Origin: Jaapia argillacea MUCL 33604
Taxonomy: Eukaryota > Basidiomycota > Agaricomycetes > Jaapiales > Jaapiaceae
Length of the DNA: 64,000 nt
NCBI GenBank assembly: GCA_000697665.1
Contig: KL197720.1
Coordinates: forward strand, 611,558-675,557
Direction of reading: 5' to 3'
The notes below the pieces were generated by a model. That model was not told where the DNA came from. It made no database searches and worked only from the letters and a program-made list of their open reading frames with translations. Positions 1 to 10,317 of the stretch are shown here, piece by piece. The first letter of the stretch is position 1. The number at the start of each line of letters is the position of its first letter. The position numbers and the translations under genes were made by a program.

Positions 1-2
1 TA

Positions 3-497
3 GGTGCTAGCGCCTACCGGTTAAAGCTTCCCGTATCCTGGAAAGGGATACATCCTGTCTTTAACGAAGCTTTATTGCTTCCGTATCGGGAGCCAGAATT
101 CCCATCTCAGTTACCCAAGATCGTTGCTCCTCCCATCCCCGGAATGACGGATGATGGTGTTGAGGACATACTGGACTCGAAGGTTTCTCGTGGGGGACTT
201 CTGTATTTGGTCAAATGGCAAGGAAAGGCACGTGTTGATAACACATGGGAATCAAGAACGTCGTTGATCAAGGCTTGGAAACCTTTGATTGATGCGTTCC
301 ATACTACACATCCCTCTGCTCCTCGTATGCCACAACTTCGTGTGCCTGGAGGCTTGCAAAGCCGTGCAGTGACTTGGTCGGAGTTGCGACCTGCTGAGTC
401 ACGGGACTGGTTGATGTGGGAGAATATGTATCTCCATTGGCAATTAAGGGATCAAGATCTCGAGGAACGTCCGCCTAAGGCTGACGGCGCAGTGTAG
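3..497 (+). CDS. Ty3/gypsy polyprotein C-terminus with chromodomain (5' end outside window)
   Basis: The frame is open from the window edge to the stop at 495-497, so only the last ~164 residues of a retrotransposon Pol protein are present. The first part (…LPVSWKGIHPVFN…) matches the tail of a Ty3/gypsy integrase. It is followed by a chromodomain (VEDILDSK…LYLVKWQG…NTWE), which in this superfamily tethers integration to modified histones. A purine tract and an LTR start follow within 40 bp, the expected 3' end of an LTR element. No frame break is visible in this part, so the copy looks younger than its neighbours. The family call is firm; whether the whole element is intact cannot be judged here. 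Confidence 0.9.
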   Translation, partial: GASAYRLKLPVSWKGIHPVFNEALLLPYREPEFPSQLPKIVAPPIPGMTDDGVEDILDSKVSRGGLLYLVKWQGKARVDNTWESRTSLIKAWKPLIDAFHTTHPSAPRMPQLRVPGGLQSRAVTWSELRPAESRDWLMWENMYLHWQLRDQDLEERPPKADGAV

Positions 498-521
498 GTG
501 GTTCGCGAGGACGCGTCCCTT

Positions 522-533
522 GAGGGGGGGGTA
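522..533 (+). other. polypurine tract of the gypsy element
   Basis: A G-rich run (gaggggggggta) lies just before the LTR start and 25 bp after the pol stop. In LTR retrotransposons this tract primes plus-strand DNA synthesis. Assignment rests on sequence and position. Confidence 0.75.
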
Positions 534-535
534 TT

Positions 536-931
536 TGTCACGGTTTCCATAAAGGATCCCACAATTCAACCCTAACCTAGAAGGTACAGCCTAGATCGTC
601 GAACATAACAAGCGCCAGGTAAGCCATGTGATAGACACCTCCAGATCCCCCTGACGTCATAGAGAACATTCCAGAACTCCGTAGTAGTCCAGATTTCTCT
701 GAGTAACTGCGGACTACGCCACAGTCGCTCTAGATTTCTCCGAGTATGTCAAATGACCTAACTCAGGATAGTAACTCAGGATAGTTACTCAGGACTCGCA
801 GTAGAAGCACGGGCGCAGCAGTCCCACTTAGTGATAGACGCTTACATGTGCGTAGATAGATTGTGTATATATAGCTGGTGGAACTGGGCGTAACGCCCCA
901 GCTTTCAGTTGGCTTTTTCTTTCTTGTCACA
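536..931 (+). repeat. 3' LTR of the Ty3/gypsy element
   Basis: The LTR begins with TGTCACGG right after the polypurine tract and probably ends with TTGTCACA, giving about 396 bp with TG...CA ends. A TATA-like stretch (tgtatatatag) lies near 865-875, as expected for an LTR promoter. The right edge is inferred from where the coding sequence of the interrupted recombinase gene resumes (about 932). The 5-bp target duplication (perhaps TGCAT, 932-936) cannot be confirmed because the left LTR is outside the window. Confidence 0.7.
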
Positions 932-2560
932 TGCATGAGGTTGATGCGCTCGCAGTGATCTATGAGTACAGTCAGAATTCTTGCGAACAGATCTCAGGCA
1001 CCCCACAAGCATGGGCGAGAAATATGCACTGTCATAGGACATCATAACCTCTGGATGTTCTGGGTGGGTTGGAAACACATGGAATTCATACCAATCTCGC
1101 CGCCCATACTCTCTATAACCCTTGTCATTGAAATCCAGAGCAAAGGAAGGGACTGGGTGGTGAAGCATATGGAAATATACAAAGTAGAGGATTGCGAGGG
1201 CGCCAACGGGGCAGAGTTCAACCTGCTAGTGCCTCAGCGCGCCATGCTCATCGATTCGGCCTTCTTGGTTGGTCTTTGCATTGTCAGCAAGGATTCCAAG
1301 AACCTATGACACCCTTAAGGAAATCTGGATGCCGAAAATAGTGATGTTACTCACTGGCTCACGATATCCAAGGGCTACATCTGGCATTGGTAAGTCGACC
1401 AAAAACAGATCAGACCACTCCAGCATCCTTGAGCTTCCCCCACAGAATGCTGTTGTCGTCGAAAGAAGCAGCATTGCACGATCATGCACACCAACAAATA
1501 CTTTCCAACACCCCTTCATCAGGCACCATTCTTGGCACTGGACGAGTTCTGTCATCGTATATGTATCTGTATTTCAGGTTGTTGTATCAGTCCGATAATC
1601 AGGCGATCAGCTGGGACAAAGGCTTACCTGATGATGCCCCCACAGCCTTCAGGGCTTGGGACTTCTCAGTGCGCTCTGTTTCCCTCTTCCCAACACTGGC
1701 TTCAAACGCTTTGATGCGAGAGTCGAATCGAAGACCTTTCTGTGCCTCAGGATCATTGGGGTATTCATGTTCGTGATGGAGCCGCCAGTTCTCGAGAGCA
1801 GATACTGCACCCTTTATCATCGACTTGCCAACAGATGTGCCTGGTAGACCAGCTGCAGAACTTCATTGCTTCTAACAAAGTTTTAGCACATCGTAGTCAA
1901 GGTTGAAATATGACACCGTAAAGTTACCTTGGGTCTCGACATCTCATACTCGAGAAATGCCGCTACCTTCGTAGCAGTCACTGGGAAGGCTGGAAGGACT
2001 GAATGGGAGGGCTTTTCCTTTACACGACGGGACTGATCGCTCAAAAACCATTCTTGATAGCGTACAACGTGTCTGCAGTATGTTCCTCCCATATCCTTCT
2101 TGCCTTGAGCTTTTGTCTTGAGGGAGAGACTGTGTGCAAAAGTCTCGGCTCGCAGTGCATCCTGGGCTCGGATGGTTCCTGGGGATACTGGGAAGGATGT
2201 CGCAGATATGCTCATGATTGGAATAGGGGCTCCGGTGCTGACTACAGAAGACTGAACTGGGGAGATATCTCTTGCATCCATGTCCCACTCAATACCCTCC
2301 TCCCCTTCCCCTTCCCTTTCGTCATCCTCTTGCACTTCATCCTCTTGCAAAGCATCAATATCCATCTTCCCAGTTTGATCCCCTTCCCCCAGAGTATCTT
2401 TGTCCATGGAAATAAGCTGCGAAAACTTGAGAAGTGTTGGTAGACGTATGGGGGGTGAGACGTCATTCCCTTCAGCAAATTCTGCACCAGCACCAGCATC
2501 AAGCCTCCTTCGCTTCTGGGTCAGTGGAGAGGGGGGATGATTGTAGGAGATGAAGTGCAT
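932..2560 (-). pseudogene. Crypton-like tyrosine recombinase (Ndc10-domain type), interrupted and with a nonsense codon
   Basis: Five minus-strand exons can be followed: 2560-1928, 1840-1628, 1566-1355, 1303-1030 and 959-~932, joined by GT-AG introns. They give an acidic N-terminal region, then the conserved order seen in basidiomycete Ndc10-domain proteins: a core-binding part (VVRYQEWFLSDQSRR…PAFPVTATKVAAFLEYE, then SALENWRL…LRFDSRI), FVGVHDRAMLLLSTTTAF…WSDLFL, then LADNAKTNQEGRIDEHGALRH and HHPVPSFALDFN…GRRDWYEFHVF. These proteins are tyrosine recombinases of Crypton-type DNA transposons. A TAG at 1226-1228 interrupts the frame (…ALRH*QVELCPVGALA), and the C-terminus is cut off by the gypsy LTR. 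The copy is therefore dead. The exact superfamily name is from memory of related proteins. Confidence 0.75.
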
Positions 2561-3470
2561 TGGCTTGGGTGTATTTCAGAGCATCTGAGTGCAATATCAG
2601 CGAAATATTCAAAATCAAACAAGGGGATCCCTACCAATCAAATGGGCCAAAATGAAGATAGCTATATTGAAGTTGCACCACACTCCGAGTGACGAGAGCT
2701 TCTAAGTCGATGGTGAGCGACTAAAGGCTTGCGACCACAGACGAGAGTAGCCATAGAATAATTGCTAAAATATGTGAGGCTTTCTGAGAGATGATGGCAG
2801 AAACCAGGCTGCAAGTCATGTCGTGAGCAGCAAGGAGGATGGGAGATGCAGTGGACTGGGTACAAGGAGGAAGTCCCACAGCCCAAGTCTTGCCGCCTCA
2901 CCGTTAACGGGAATCACAGGGAAATTGACGGCCAGAATTGCGGGTGGGCAGAGGGCTGATGAAACAGCCAAGCAGCTAGTTGTGACCCTGAGAAGGAGAA
3001 GTCACAATAAAAATTTGTCTCTGAAACGTCAGGCGGTGATTTGAGTGGTGGGGAAGTCGTCGCGAAACTGGCAGTTGATTTTATGAGCAGACAGAGAATA
3101 AGAGAAATGGCCAGTATGATACAAGGGGGCTGAACACAGCCTTTCACATAGAGCCAAAGGCGATGGCCATCTACAGAGTTCGTGGAGGACAGTAACTTTG
3201 GAGAAGCCAAGTTGCGAGGTGTTTAGTAGCCCGCTCAATTGGCCCGCTGACCTTCTCGCCCAAATAGGTGAAGCGCCAGCGGCGCTTGATCTTTAATCGG
3301 GGCCTGGGAGGTCCGCCCAACGTCACTTGGTCTTCCTGGTCTTCCTCCTGACGACGAGGTGTACAATGGGTTGGTGACCTCGGCAAGCCTTAAGCGGGGG
3401 TCACCAGGTAGGTCACCAAGCCAAGTGGTGACCAGGGGTTATACTCTATGTGATTTGCCTGTGCCAAATC
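2561..3470. other. non-coding or unreadable DNA between transposon relics
   Basis: No exon chain could be built. Short open stretches on the minus strand (for example 3171-3386, basic and proline-rich) are not recognisable and are broken by stops. The position between two dead elements suggests transposon debris. Confidence 0.5.
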
Positions 3471-3991
3471 ACGGCATCACACCCAAATCCGCTATTTGGA
3501 CCACTACCTCCTCCATTCTGCTTCTTATTCTTAGGCTGAAGCTTCTTCCTAAGCTGACAGAGGGAAAGATCACCTCACTGGTCTTGAAGACCTGCACAGG
3601 CCTCAGGTTGGGTCTTCCCACCATCCAACAGCTCTTGAATACGTCCAATAAAGAAATGGAACTGTGTCCACATACATTTGAAAGAAACTCACCCATCATC
3701 ATCAGACGCCAGAGAGAACTTGAAAACCTAGAGAGCATTCTTCTGGCTTCCCCAAAGGCTCTCGATGAGGCGTACTTAGTCGGTATCTAAGTATCTGAAC
3801 GCAACATTGCATACGAATAACCGGGGTGCAGTGAACATGATCGTCAGAAACAACAAAAATTCGTCCCTGACCGCCATCAACAGCTTTCCACCTTGTTTCA
3901 ACCTGAGCACTATCAAGTCTGTCATGAAAATCGAACCATCCTTGTAAGGCATTAGGTCTTGAGCCACCTTACAGGGCCTTATGATACACAT
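3471..3991 (-). pseudogene. degenerate transposon-associated gene of unknown family
   Basis: Read on the minus strand from 3991, an open stretch (PYKDGSIFMTDLIVL…GGKLLMAVRDEFLLFL…FVCNVAFRYLD) continues after a frame change into VRLIESLWGSQKNAL and FKFSLASDDDG. A possible GT-AG intron follows, then FHFFIGRIQELLDGGKTQPE and LRKKLQPKNKKQN. TAG and TGA stops interrupt this reading (AL*VFK, LQDQ*GDL). The composition looks like a once real protein, but I do not recognise the family. Its 5' end overlaps the terminal-repeat-like sequence at 3968-3983, so it may belong to an element ending there. Confidence 0.4.
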
Positions 3992-4059
3992 GATTTGGCC
4001 TTACAACGCTATCGAAAGGCATCTTAAGACACTGGGGTTGTGCCATAAGGCCCTGTAAG
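3968..4059. repeat. 16-bp perfect inverted repeat, likely abutting transposon ends
   Basis: CTTACAGGGCCTTATG at 3968-3983 is the exact reverse complement of CATAAGGCCCTGTAAG at 4044-4059, 60 bp apart. The second copy is taken as the left end of the Plavaka element. The first faces the other way and could be the end of the upstream relic, or the pair could be a small hairpin element of its own. Confidence 0.6.
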
Positions 4060-4279
4060 AATACCGAGATCCTTCAAGGTCTTGTAATTAGTGTCTGCGA
4101 GGTAAGGCTTGATACGGACAGATAAGGAGTCAAACGTGATCCAGACGATTGGTCGTGTTTCTCGTCGTTTGCCATTGCTTTGCCTTGACAAGTAGCACTA
4201 CTGGGACCTCCCTTCTTGTCTCTCAATCGTGCCAACCATAATCATCAATCCACTTCAGGTGTATCAACCACTGCCTATC

Positions 4280-7200
4280 ATGCCAACAACAAAGCACCGA
4301 GTCCCTAGCCGAGCCGTTGTGTGCGAGTTCTGTCATCGTTCATATCAGCCACAGGGTATCCACAACCACTGTGTTGCCTGCGAAAAGGCCATTCATGAGA
4401 GGGATGGTGTTCAGACAGCTGGTAACCCAGAGCCTGATACTTTGAATCTCGGTACGTCTTGTTGATGTCTACTTATGAAACATTGAGCTTCATCCATTAC
4501 AAATCTTATAGTTGATCCAATGGATATTGAGGGACCAGGTGAGACCTCAGAGGTCCCTGATGTTGAAATGTATGCACCAGGTATGGCTTGACCATGACTT
4601 TCCTTAATCTCATGGATCTTATCACAAGTATCCCAGAACCTTCTGGTTTACCCATTCCCAGAGAACCTGGTAGTCCAGAGCACAGCAGTGAAAGAGACAA
4701 TGCCTCTAATGAACAAGGTAAATATGTACCCCTGTTATCACTGCTGTTTTCGATGATACATCAACTATTTGATTCAATCCAGGGATGGATGAATATATCA
4801 GAGTTGACTATCATCCCCGCAGCCGCAAATTGGCAACAAAAATACCATTGCAAGTTTCTGGTCAAGAAGCTGATCCCCTTGATTTGGAGGATGATCTTGA
4901 GCCATGGCGTCCCTTTCGGACCTGTCATGATATGCTATTTACTGAGAAAGTGGTACGATTGAACCTCAGCAACCCAGATGCAGAAGATTTGTTACAGTTT
5001 GTGAAGAGTTCCTCAGATGCCCCCTCCTATGTCACTTTAGCAAATGTGGATGAGATGTACAGCATTTTGAATCATGCTGTCTCAAACTATGCTTCAGTGA
5101 GTGGTTAAGGTTTTTCTTCCTTGTAAATGCTGACAGATGGGTCAGTTTGAGGAAGTTCCTTTTACAGTGAAATATAAGGGTGTTGACTGACACTATTGAG
5201 TTTTCTGCAAACCTATCTGGGACTGGATACTAGAGCTCCTTCGGCATCCTGATATTGGTCCTCAGTTTCACTTCCATGCTGAGAAGAAATACAAGATTTC
5301 TGGTGACAAATCACAGCAATTTTGGGATGAGCCATGGACTGGAGAAAAATGGTGGAGGACTGAGGTAAGTCAAGCAATTGTATCCACTTACCTTTAGTCA
5401 ATTATTCTCAGTCCAGGTTACCTGATGGTGGCATTCTAATTGGGATAATTCTATGGAGTGACAAGGGACTTTTGTCCTCTTTTGGTGGTCGAAAAGGATA
5501 TCCTGTTGTCGCTCAATGTGCAAATCTTCCCTCAACTATCTGTAACTCTGAGGGATTTGGAGGAGGTCGCTTAGTTGGATGGCTCCCAATTGTGAGTCTA
5601 TTTTTAGGCTTCCTGTTTAGTTATGTTTACTAAAGGTGAAATAGTTGGGTGAAGAGGCAGGAAGCCACAGGAAAAAAACATGGACCAATCACAGACGTGA
5701 AGTCTGGCATACAGCTTTTTCACACATTATTTCTTCCCTTGTTCCACTTTCCGAAACTGGATATTGGTTCAAGTGTGGCCATATAGAGGTTCCACAACAT
5801 TTTTTCCCATCTATCTATGTTATGTCACTTGATTATGAGGAGCAGTGAGTCACTAGTTTTGTTTCTTATGCATATGTTGACTTTGAGTAGAGCAATTGCA
5901 ACTCTGACTAGGGGGTCAAGTAGTCTTGCTGGATGTCCTTCTTGTGAACAGCCAGCAGAAGAATTTGATCAGCTGGGAGCTGGCAATCCACGAAATTCTA
6001 AGGCATACCAAAGAATTTGGTGTCAAGGAGAGGAGATGACACATGAAGATTGGGAGCTCTTATATAAGCCAATTGGTCTTGTCCATATGATGGTGAGGAG
6101 CATTGACTGTTTGAGAAACTGTATTTTGATGCTCTTTCATAGAATTGTTTTTGGAGTCTTCACCACACAGACATATATACAGCTATGGGATATGAGGTTT
6201 TACATGCTGATGAGCTTGGAACCTGGAAACGTATCTGGAAATATCTTCTGGAAAGGTTGGAACTGATGCCTAAAGAAGCTGGAGCTCAGGTGGAGGAAAG
6301 GTAAAAGTACTTCCTAGTCCTAAAATTTGACACATATTGACAGGTTAATTAAAACCTAGAATTTCTTCTCTTCCTTCATGGAGCTACAATGACACCTCTA
6401 CATTTGCCAAAGTTTTGAGCATGGACTTTGCAGATGGCACAAAATATAGCCATTTATTACGAGTTTGTCATCCTGCCTCTCAAACAACTCTATTTTAACG
6501 GTGTTTTTTAGATCATTCTTCATGGAATACACCCAGAATTTGAGTGTCAAGATCAGTTACTTCTGAAGCTTATACATAGCAAAGCCATCCTCCATATCTA
6601 TGCTTGCCTCAAAGTCCAGACAGAAGAAAGAATGACTTGTGGCAGGAAGGAGGTTGAGAACTTTGCCAATCTCTTGCATGTAAGTTCAATATGTCTTTTC
6701 ATTTGTGGCTTTGCCTTACTGTATTTGTAGGAGTCTCAAGTCCAATATGGCTGGATGTGGAAGACACCCAAAGTTCATGCACTACTGGCCCATCTGTTTG
6801 ACAACATTGTTGAAAAAGGAGTTACACAAAACTTCAATGCAAAAGTGAATGAGAAATTACAAGGGGCATTCAAAAAGGCAGCAGTACGATTCAATGAATC
6901 AGAAAGTACTGTAGGAGGCTCAGTATGATCTTTTACTCTTTTTGAGGAGTATTCTCTAAAGTGTTGCCATCTTAGCTGGTTCATCATGACCAGTACAAAT
7001 ATGTTCTATCAGAAATGAAGGTAGAAGCAGACTCATGGATATCTTCACAACTTCCTCAAAAACCCAATCATATCAAGTCTATTGGACACATCAAGCTTCG
7101 TGGAAAGGGTCGTCACCTCATGGCTGGTGATTTGCCATCTGAGTTCACTCAAGATGTTGCTTTCCACCGTTTTACCCTCTGGCTTCACAGCTTTCTCACC

Positions 7201-7743
7201 CAATATTTCCATGGATCTGGCCAAATTCCTCCTGGTGAAAAAATAATTCTTGGTCACGATGGAAGGGTGAGTGTTGTCTATATTTGGGGAACTCACAAGA
7301 TGCTCAAGCTGCTACAGCTTCAAGAATGGTTTGAGGTTCAAATATTTTATGCCTCAGAGGAAGATTGGCGTCTTTGCCGAGATATCCTCCATTTCAAGCA
7401 TAACTACCGGAATCATGACCGCTTTGACTGTGTCATTTTGCATTCTGACAGTGGCCTTCTATTTGCTCGACTTCTCTTCATTTTTGAGTGCGAGGTTAGA
7501 GGTGTCTCATACCCAATGGGACTTGCTCGGATTTTTGATCCAGTGGACAGGAGAAACTGGAAAGATAGGGCGCTTGGGTTTCGACGAGTAAAAGAGCCTC
7601 CATCATCAAAGACAGAATTCATCTTTCTGGAGTCAATAATTCGAGGAGTCTTTGTTGTGCCAACATTTGAGACAGCAGGAGAGTTTCATATCAATGATTT
7701 GATGAATGGAGATATCATGCTACGACTACAGCAAATCCAGTAA
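4280..7743 (+). pseudogene. Plavaka transposase with in-frame stops
   Basis: Exons joined by short GT-AG introns give a typical Plavaka protein: an N-terminal C2H2-like finger (CEFCHRSYQPQGIHNHCVAC), then DEYIRVDYHPRSRK, DPLDLEDDLEPWRPFRT, KPIWDWILELL, DEPWTGEKWW, DKGLLSSFGGRKGYPV, EGFGGGRLVGWLPIV, DYEEQ, and near the end a KTPKVHALLAHLFDNI…GVTQNFNAK…NEK block. The start is the ATG at 4280; the frame is open further upstream but only from a GTG. Two TGA codons (5188-5190 and 5197-5199) lie in frame between VKYKGVD and VFCKPIWDWIL, and no intron of credible size removes them, so the protein is probably not made full length. Related copies elsewhere could still mobilise it. The last exon (7015-7743) is intact. 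Confidence 0.85.
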
Positions 7744-9183
7744 CTAGTCATCCCCTTCATTGCCACTAGCACCACCACCTTGGTCCTCCTCATTGTCACC
7801 ACTCTCATCCACATCACCACCTTCATCATCATCATCATCATCATGTGGCTCACCCTCGACACTTTCATCCTCACCCATCTCCCTCATTGCCTCATCAAAA
7901 TCAGAGCCATCACCTTCACCTTCCCCTTGACCAGCATCTTGTACATCAGGGAAAATGAACCCATTATATACCTTGTAGAGCTGAACAACATGATCCTTTG
8001 TCCCATTCTGAACAAGAAACTTCTTATATTTCTCAAATTCTTGATCATAGTGGACTCCAGTTGAATTGCCCAGGGGAACAAACTCCCTGTCACTTGAAAT
8101 TGCCCATCAGGCCTAATATGCATCACTTTTAGTTATTCAAGCTGAGAGCAACCTGATATCACTCACCAAGATGGCACAAAAGGCTATGAACCCAGGTGTG
8201 ACCTGATGAACATGCCAGAGTTTGGCAAAGGTGTTTGTCGAGAGACCATGGCCATTATCTCCAACCTTTAGGGAACCTGGTCCTCGAAGCAAGCATTGGC
8301 CCACCTATGATCATACATGTAACCATGAAATATGAGCAACAAGGAGAAACACAGCACTCACCTTAAGAAGAATCCGTGACTGAAATACTTCCATATTGTT
8401 CTTGGTTCGGTTGGGGTATAGAAGTGGAGGCATGGATGGGTAGCCCAGCTTCGTTGTATCAAATTTGAGTAGTTTAAGAACAGTGGGTGCTTGGCTCTGG
8501 TCAGCCCCTGTCTTGAAAAGTGCTGGCTGAAGATCGAAGATGATGGGTGCTAGATCTCGAATATGTTTTGTGGTGGTGGAGCAGCACTGCTCCATCCCAT
8601 GAAGAAACTCGATGACAATCAGCACAAGAAATAATGAGAAGTAATAGGATACTCACCATTGCAACGAAGTGATCACTTCCGGAGCCCAGCATGAGCAGAT
8701 GAAGTCGCTTCGGTGCTATCAAGCAGGTCTCTTGGCGGATGGCTTCGGATTTTGTGTGCGGTGAGTTGTAGCGCTCCCAGGACAGAACCATCAATGGCTT
8801 CTTTGAACGAGGAGCCGTGGTGATATTCTCCCCCAAAATCCACGGCTCGTACATGCACGCAAACCGTCGACCAAATGTCGCGATGGCCACGTCGTCGTCT
8901 GTGGATGTGGTCTTGTAGCGCCGCCATTTCTTCTTTAAACCATCCAACTCAGCCTGCAGGGCATCGGCTCGGCGCTGCTCCTCAGACTCTCCAAGCTTCA
9001 ATTGAGTATCGCGGAGGGTCTGTGGGAGGTGGGTTTATTAGTTGTAGGCTGAAGAAGCAATAAGTCGCGTACATTATTTGAGTCAGAATGACTACGGTGA
9101 TGCCGTGGTGGTGGGGGTTCACCAACCGGATCTCCGTCTGTACCAGTGGGCTGAGCCTGAGTGTGTTTGTGTTGGTGTACCAT
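7744..9183 (-). CDS. second gene of the Plavaka element, DUF6698-like, possibly broken
   Basis: Exon 1 runs 9183-9073 (MVHQHKHTQ…HHRSHSDSNN) and is spliced in phase to TLRDTQLKLGESEEQRR. A helical stretch (ADALQAELDGLKKKWRRYK) follows, then FMEQ-like, TKHIRDLAPIIFDLQPALF, and GPGSLKVGDNGHGLSTNTFA leading into HVHQVTPGFIAFCAIL. The tail ends in an acidic D/E-rich stretch (…HDDDDDDEGGDVDE…) coded by a CAT/ATC microsatellite. The middle resembles the DUF6698 proteins common in mushrooms, though this is from memory. Near 8095-8130 the readable phrase WAISSDREFVPLGNSTGVH is one frame away from the preceding exon, with no clean splice, which suggests an indel. Its stop codon touches the transposase stop. 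Confidence 0.5.
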
Positions 9184-10038
9184 AGGCAATCGGCGAGCTG
9201 TGCGAGTTTAAGAAAATAGACTTTTGTTAGGCTTCGGTAGGGGAGAAAGCAAGAACAACGCGAACTCAACAGTAAATCCAATTCGACAAGTCAACAAAGT
9301 GCCAAGTGCCAAGTGCCACCGTCTCTGGACCTTGAAAGGTTCTGAGCTGACAATGACATGACAACATTGACTTGACATCGACCTTTGCCTGGTTCCTCCT
9401 CGACCACATCCAACCTGCGTCCCGTCCCTCATCGTGGACCTTGGAAGATCCGACCGACCCGCTCCCATCAGACCCCATATGCATATATATATCCCTGGAT
9501 TTTCGTTGCTGGAGGTGGGGAGGAGGTCGAAGGTAAGCGGGTAATTGGTGAGCTTCTTCGTTTCATAGTCGGTCACTCACACATCTCAGGTAGTCGGTGT
9601 TGAGTCGGCAGATGGGGTTGTTGGAATGCCCAGCCATTTGTGAGTCCAATCCTTCCTTGTTGTGGTCCTCTACTAGTCTCCGATTGTTGACCTGCTCTCT
9701 AGTGAAGGGTCAAGCTTCGTGAGGTGAGTCCTTTCATACACCTATACCAACTCCTAGTCATTCCACTTATTCATTGATTTCCTGTGTAGCCATCGTTGAA
9801 TGGTCCTCACGGTGTATTCGGTGTTCCTTCGTGACTTCTAGGTGGGATTCCGTGTGTCGGGCTGTCATTTGTTTGTTGTACTTATTAGTACACGAATACA
9901 TTTTTTTCTGTCTCGTCTGAAGTTTCCAGATGTGTTTGTACAGTAAGTCAATAGCTTTTTTTTTTGATTCCCCAACCCTACGGAATTGGCAGGCCCTGCC
10001 GTGCCTTCTGGTAGGTGAAATGTCTCGAGATGCCCTGT
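9184..10038. other. non-coding right arm of the Plavaka element
   Basis: No convincing exon is seen. The stretch contains the promoter side of the minus-strand gene and short T-runs (9901-9965). CCCTGTAAGACC at 10033-10044 repeats the terminal-repeat word in direct orientation. Confidence 0.5.
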
Positions 10039-10122
10039 AAGACCTTTAGAGAGGTCTTATAATGCTTCAAGTGACCTCCCGACAGGTCTTACAATGTCTT
10101 GTATGACCTCCCGACAGGTCTT
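10039..10122. repeat. subterminal repeats of the Plavaka element
   Basis: The 19-bp unit tgacctcccgacaggtctt occurs exactly twice (10072-10090 and 10104-10122), 32 bp apart. Just before it, AAGACCT and AGGTCTT form an inverted pair (10039-10058). Such clustered motifs are the usual transposase-binding sites of CACTA-like elements; binding here is inferred. Confidence 0.7.
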
Positions 10123-10317
10123 GCAAGGATTCATAAAGTTTCGTGTCCAAGATAAGAGTCTCCTAAGACAGTCCAGGTCTTAGAGCCTTATGAGGCCTTC
10201 TATGGCTATACAACTTTCGCGAAATTTTCGTGACATCGCACTTCCACAACACGAAACGCAGTCAAGACACACCCACCCGCACCTCCACCACACCTACCAC
10301 CAGGAGGGTTCCTGTGG

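Larger units (their letters stand above)
4044..10192 (+). mobile_element. Plavaka-type (CACTA-like) DNA transposon, about 6.1 kb
   Basis: The element is bounded on the left by CATAAGGCCCTGTAAGA (4044-4060). On the right, TCTTAGAGCCTTATG (10178-10192) is its imperfect inverted copy, differing by one substitution and a 2-nt gap. It contains a transposase gene on the plus strand, a convergent second gene on the minus strand, and clustered subterminal repeats near the right end (10039-10122), a structure usual for CACTA-like transposons. No clear target-site duplication could be identified. The boundaries are inferred; the element identity from the transposase is strong. Confidence 0.65.

Noticed and set aside
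7825-7845. CAT/ATC microsatellite as a regulatory repeat
   Set aside because: It is inside a coding exon and encodes the acidic tail of the minus-strand gene.
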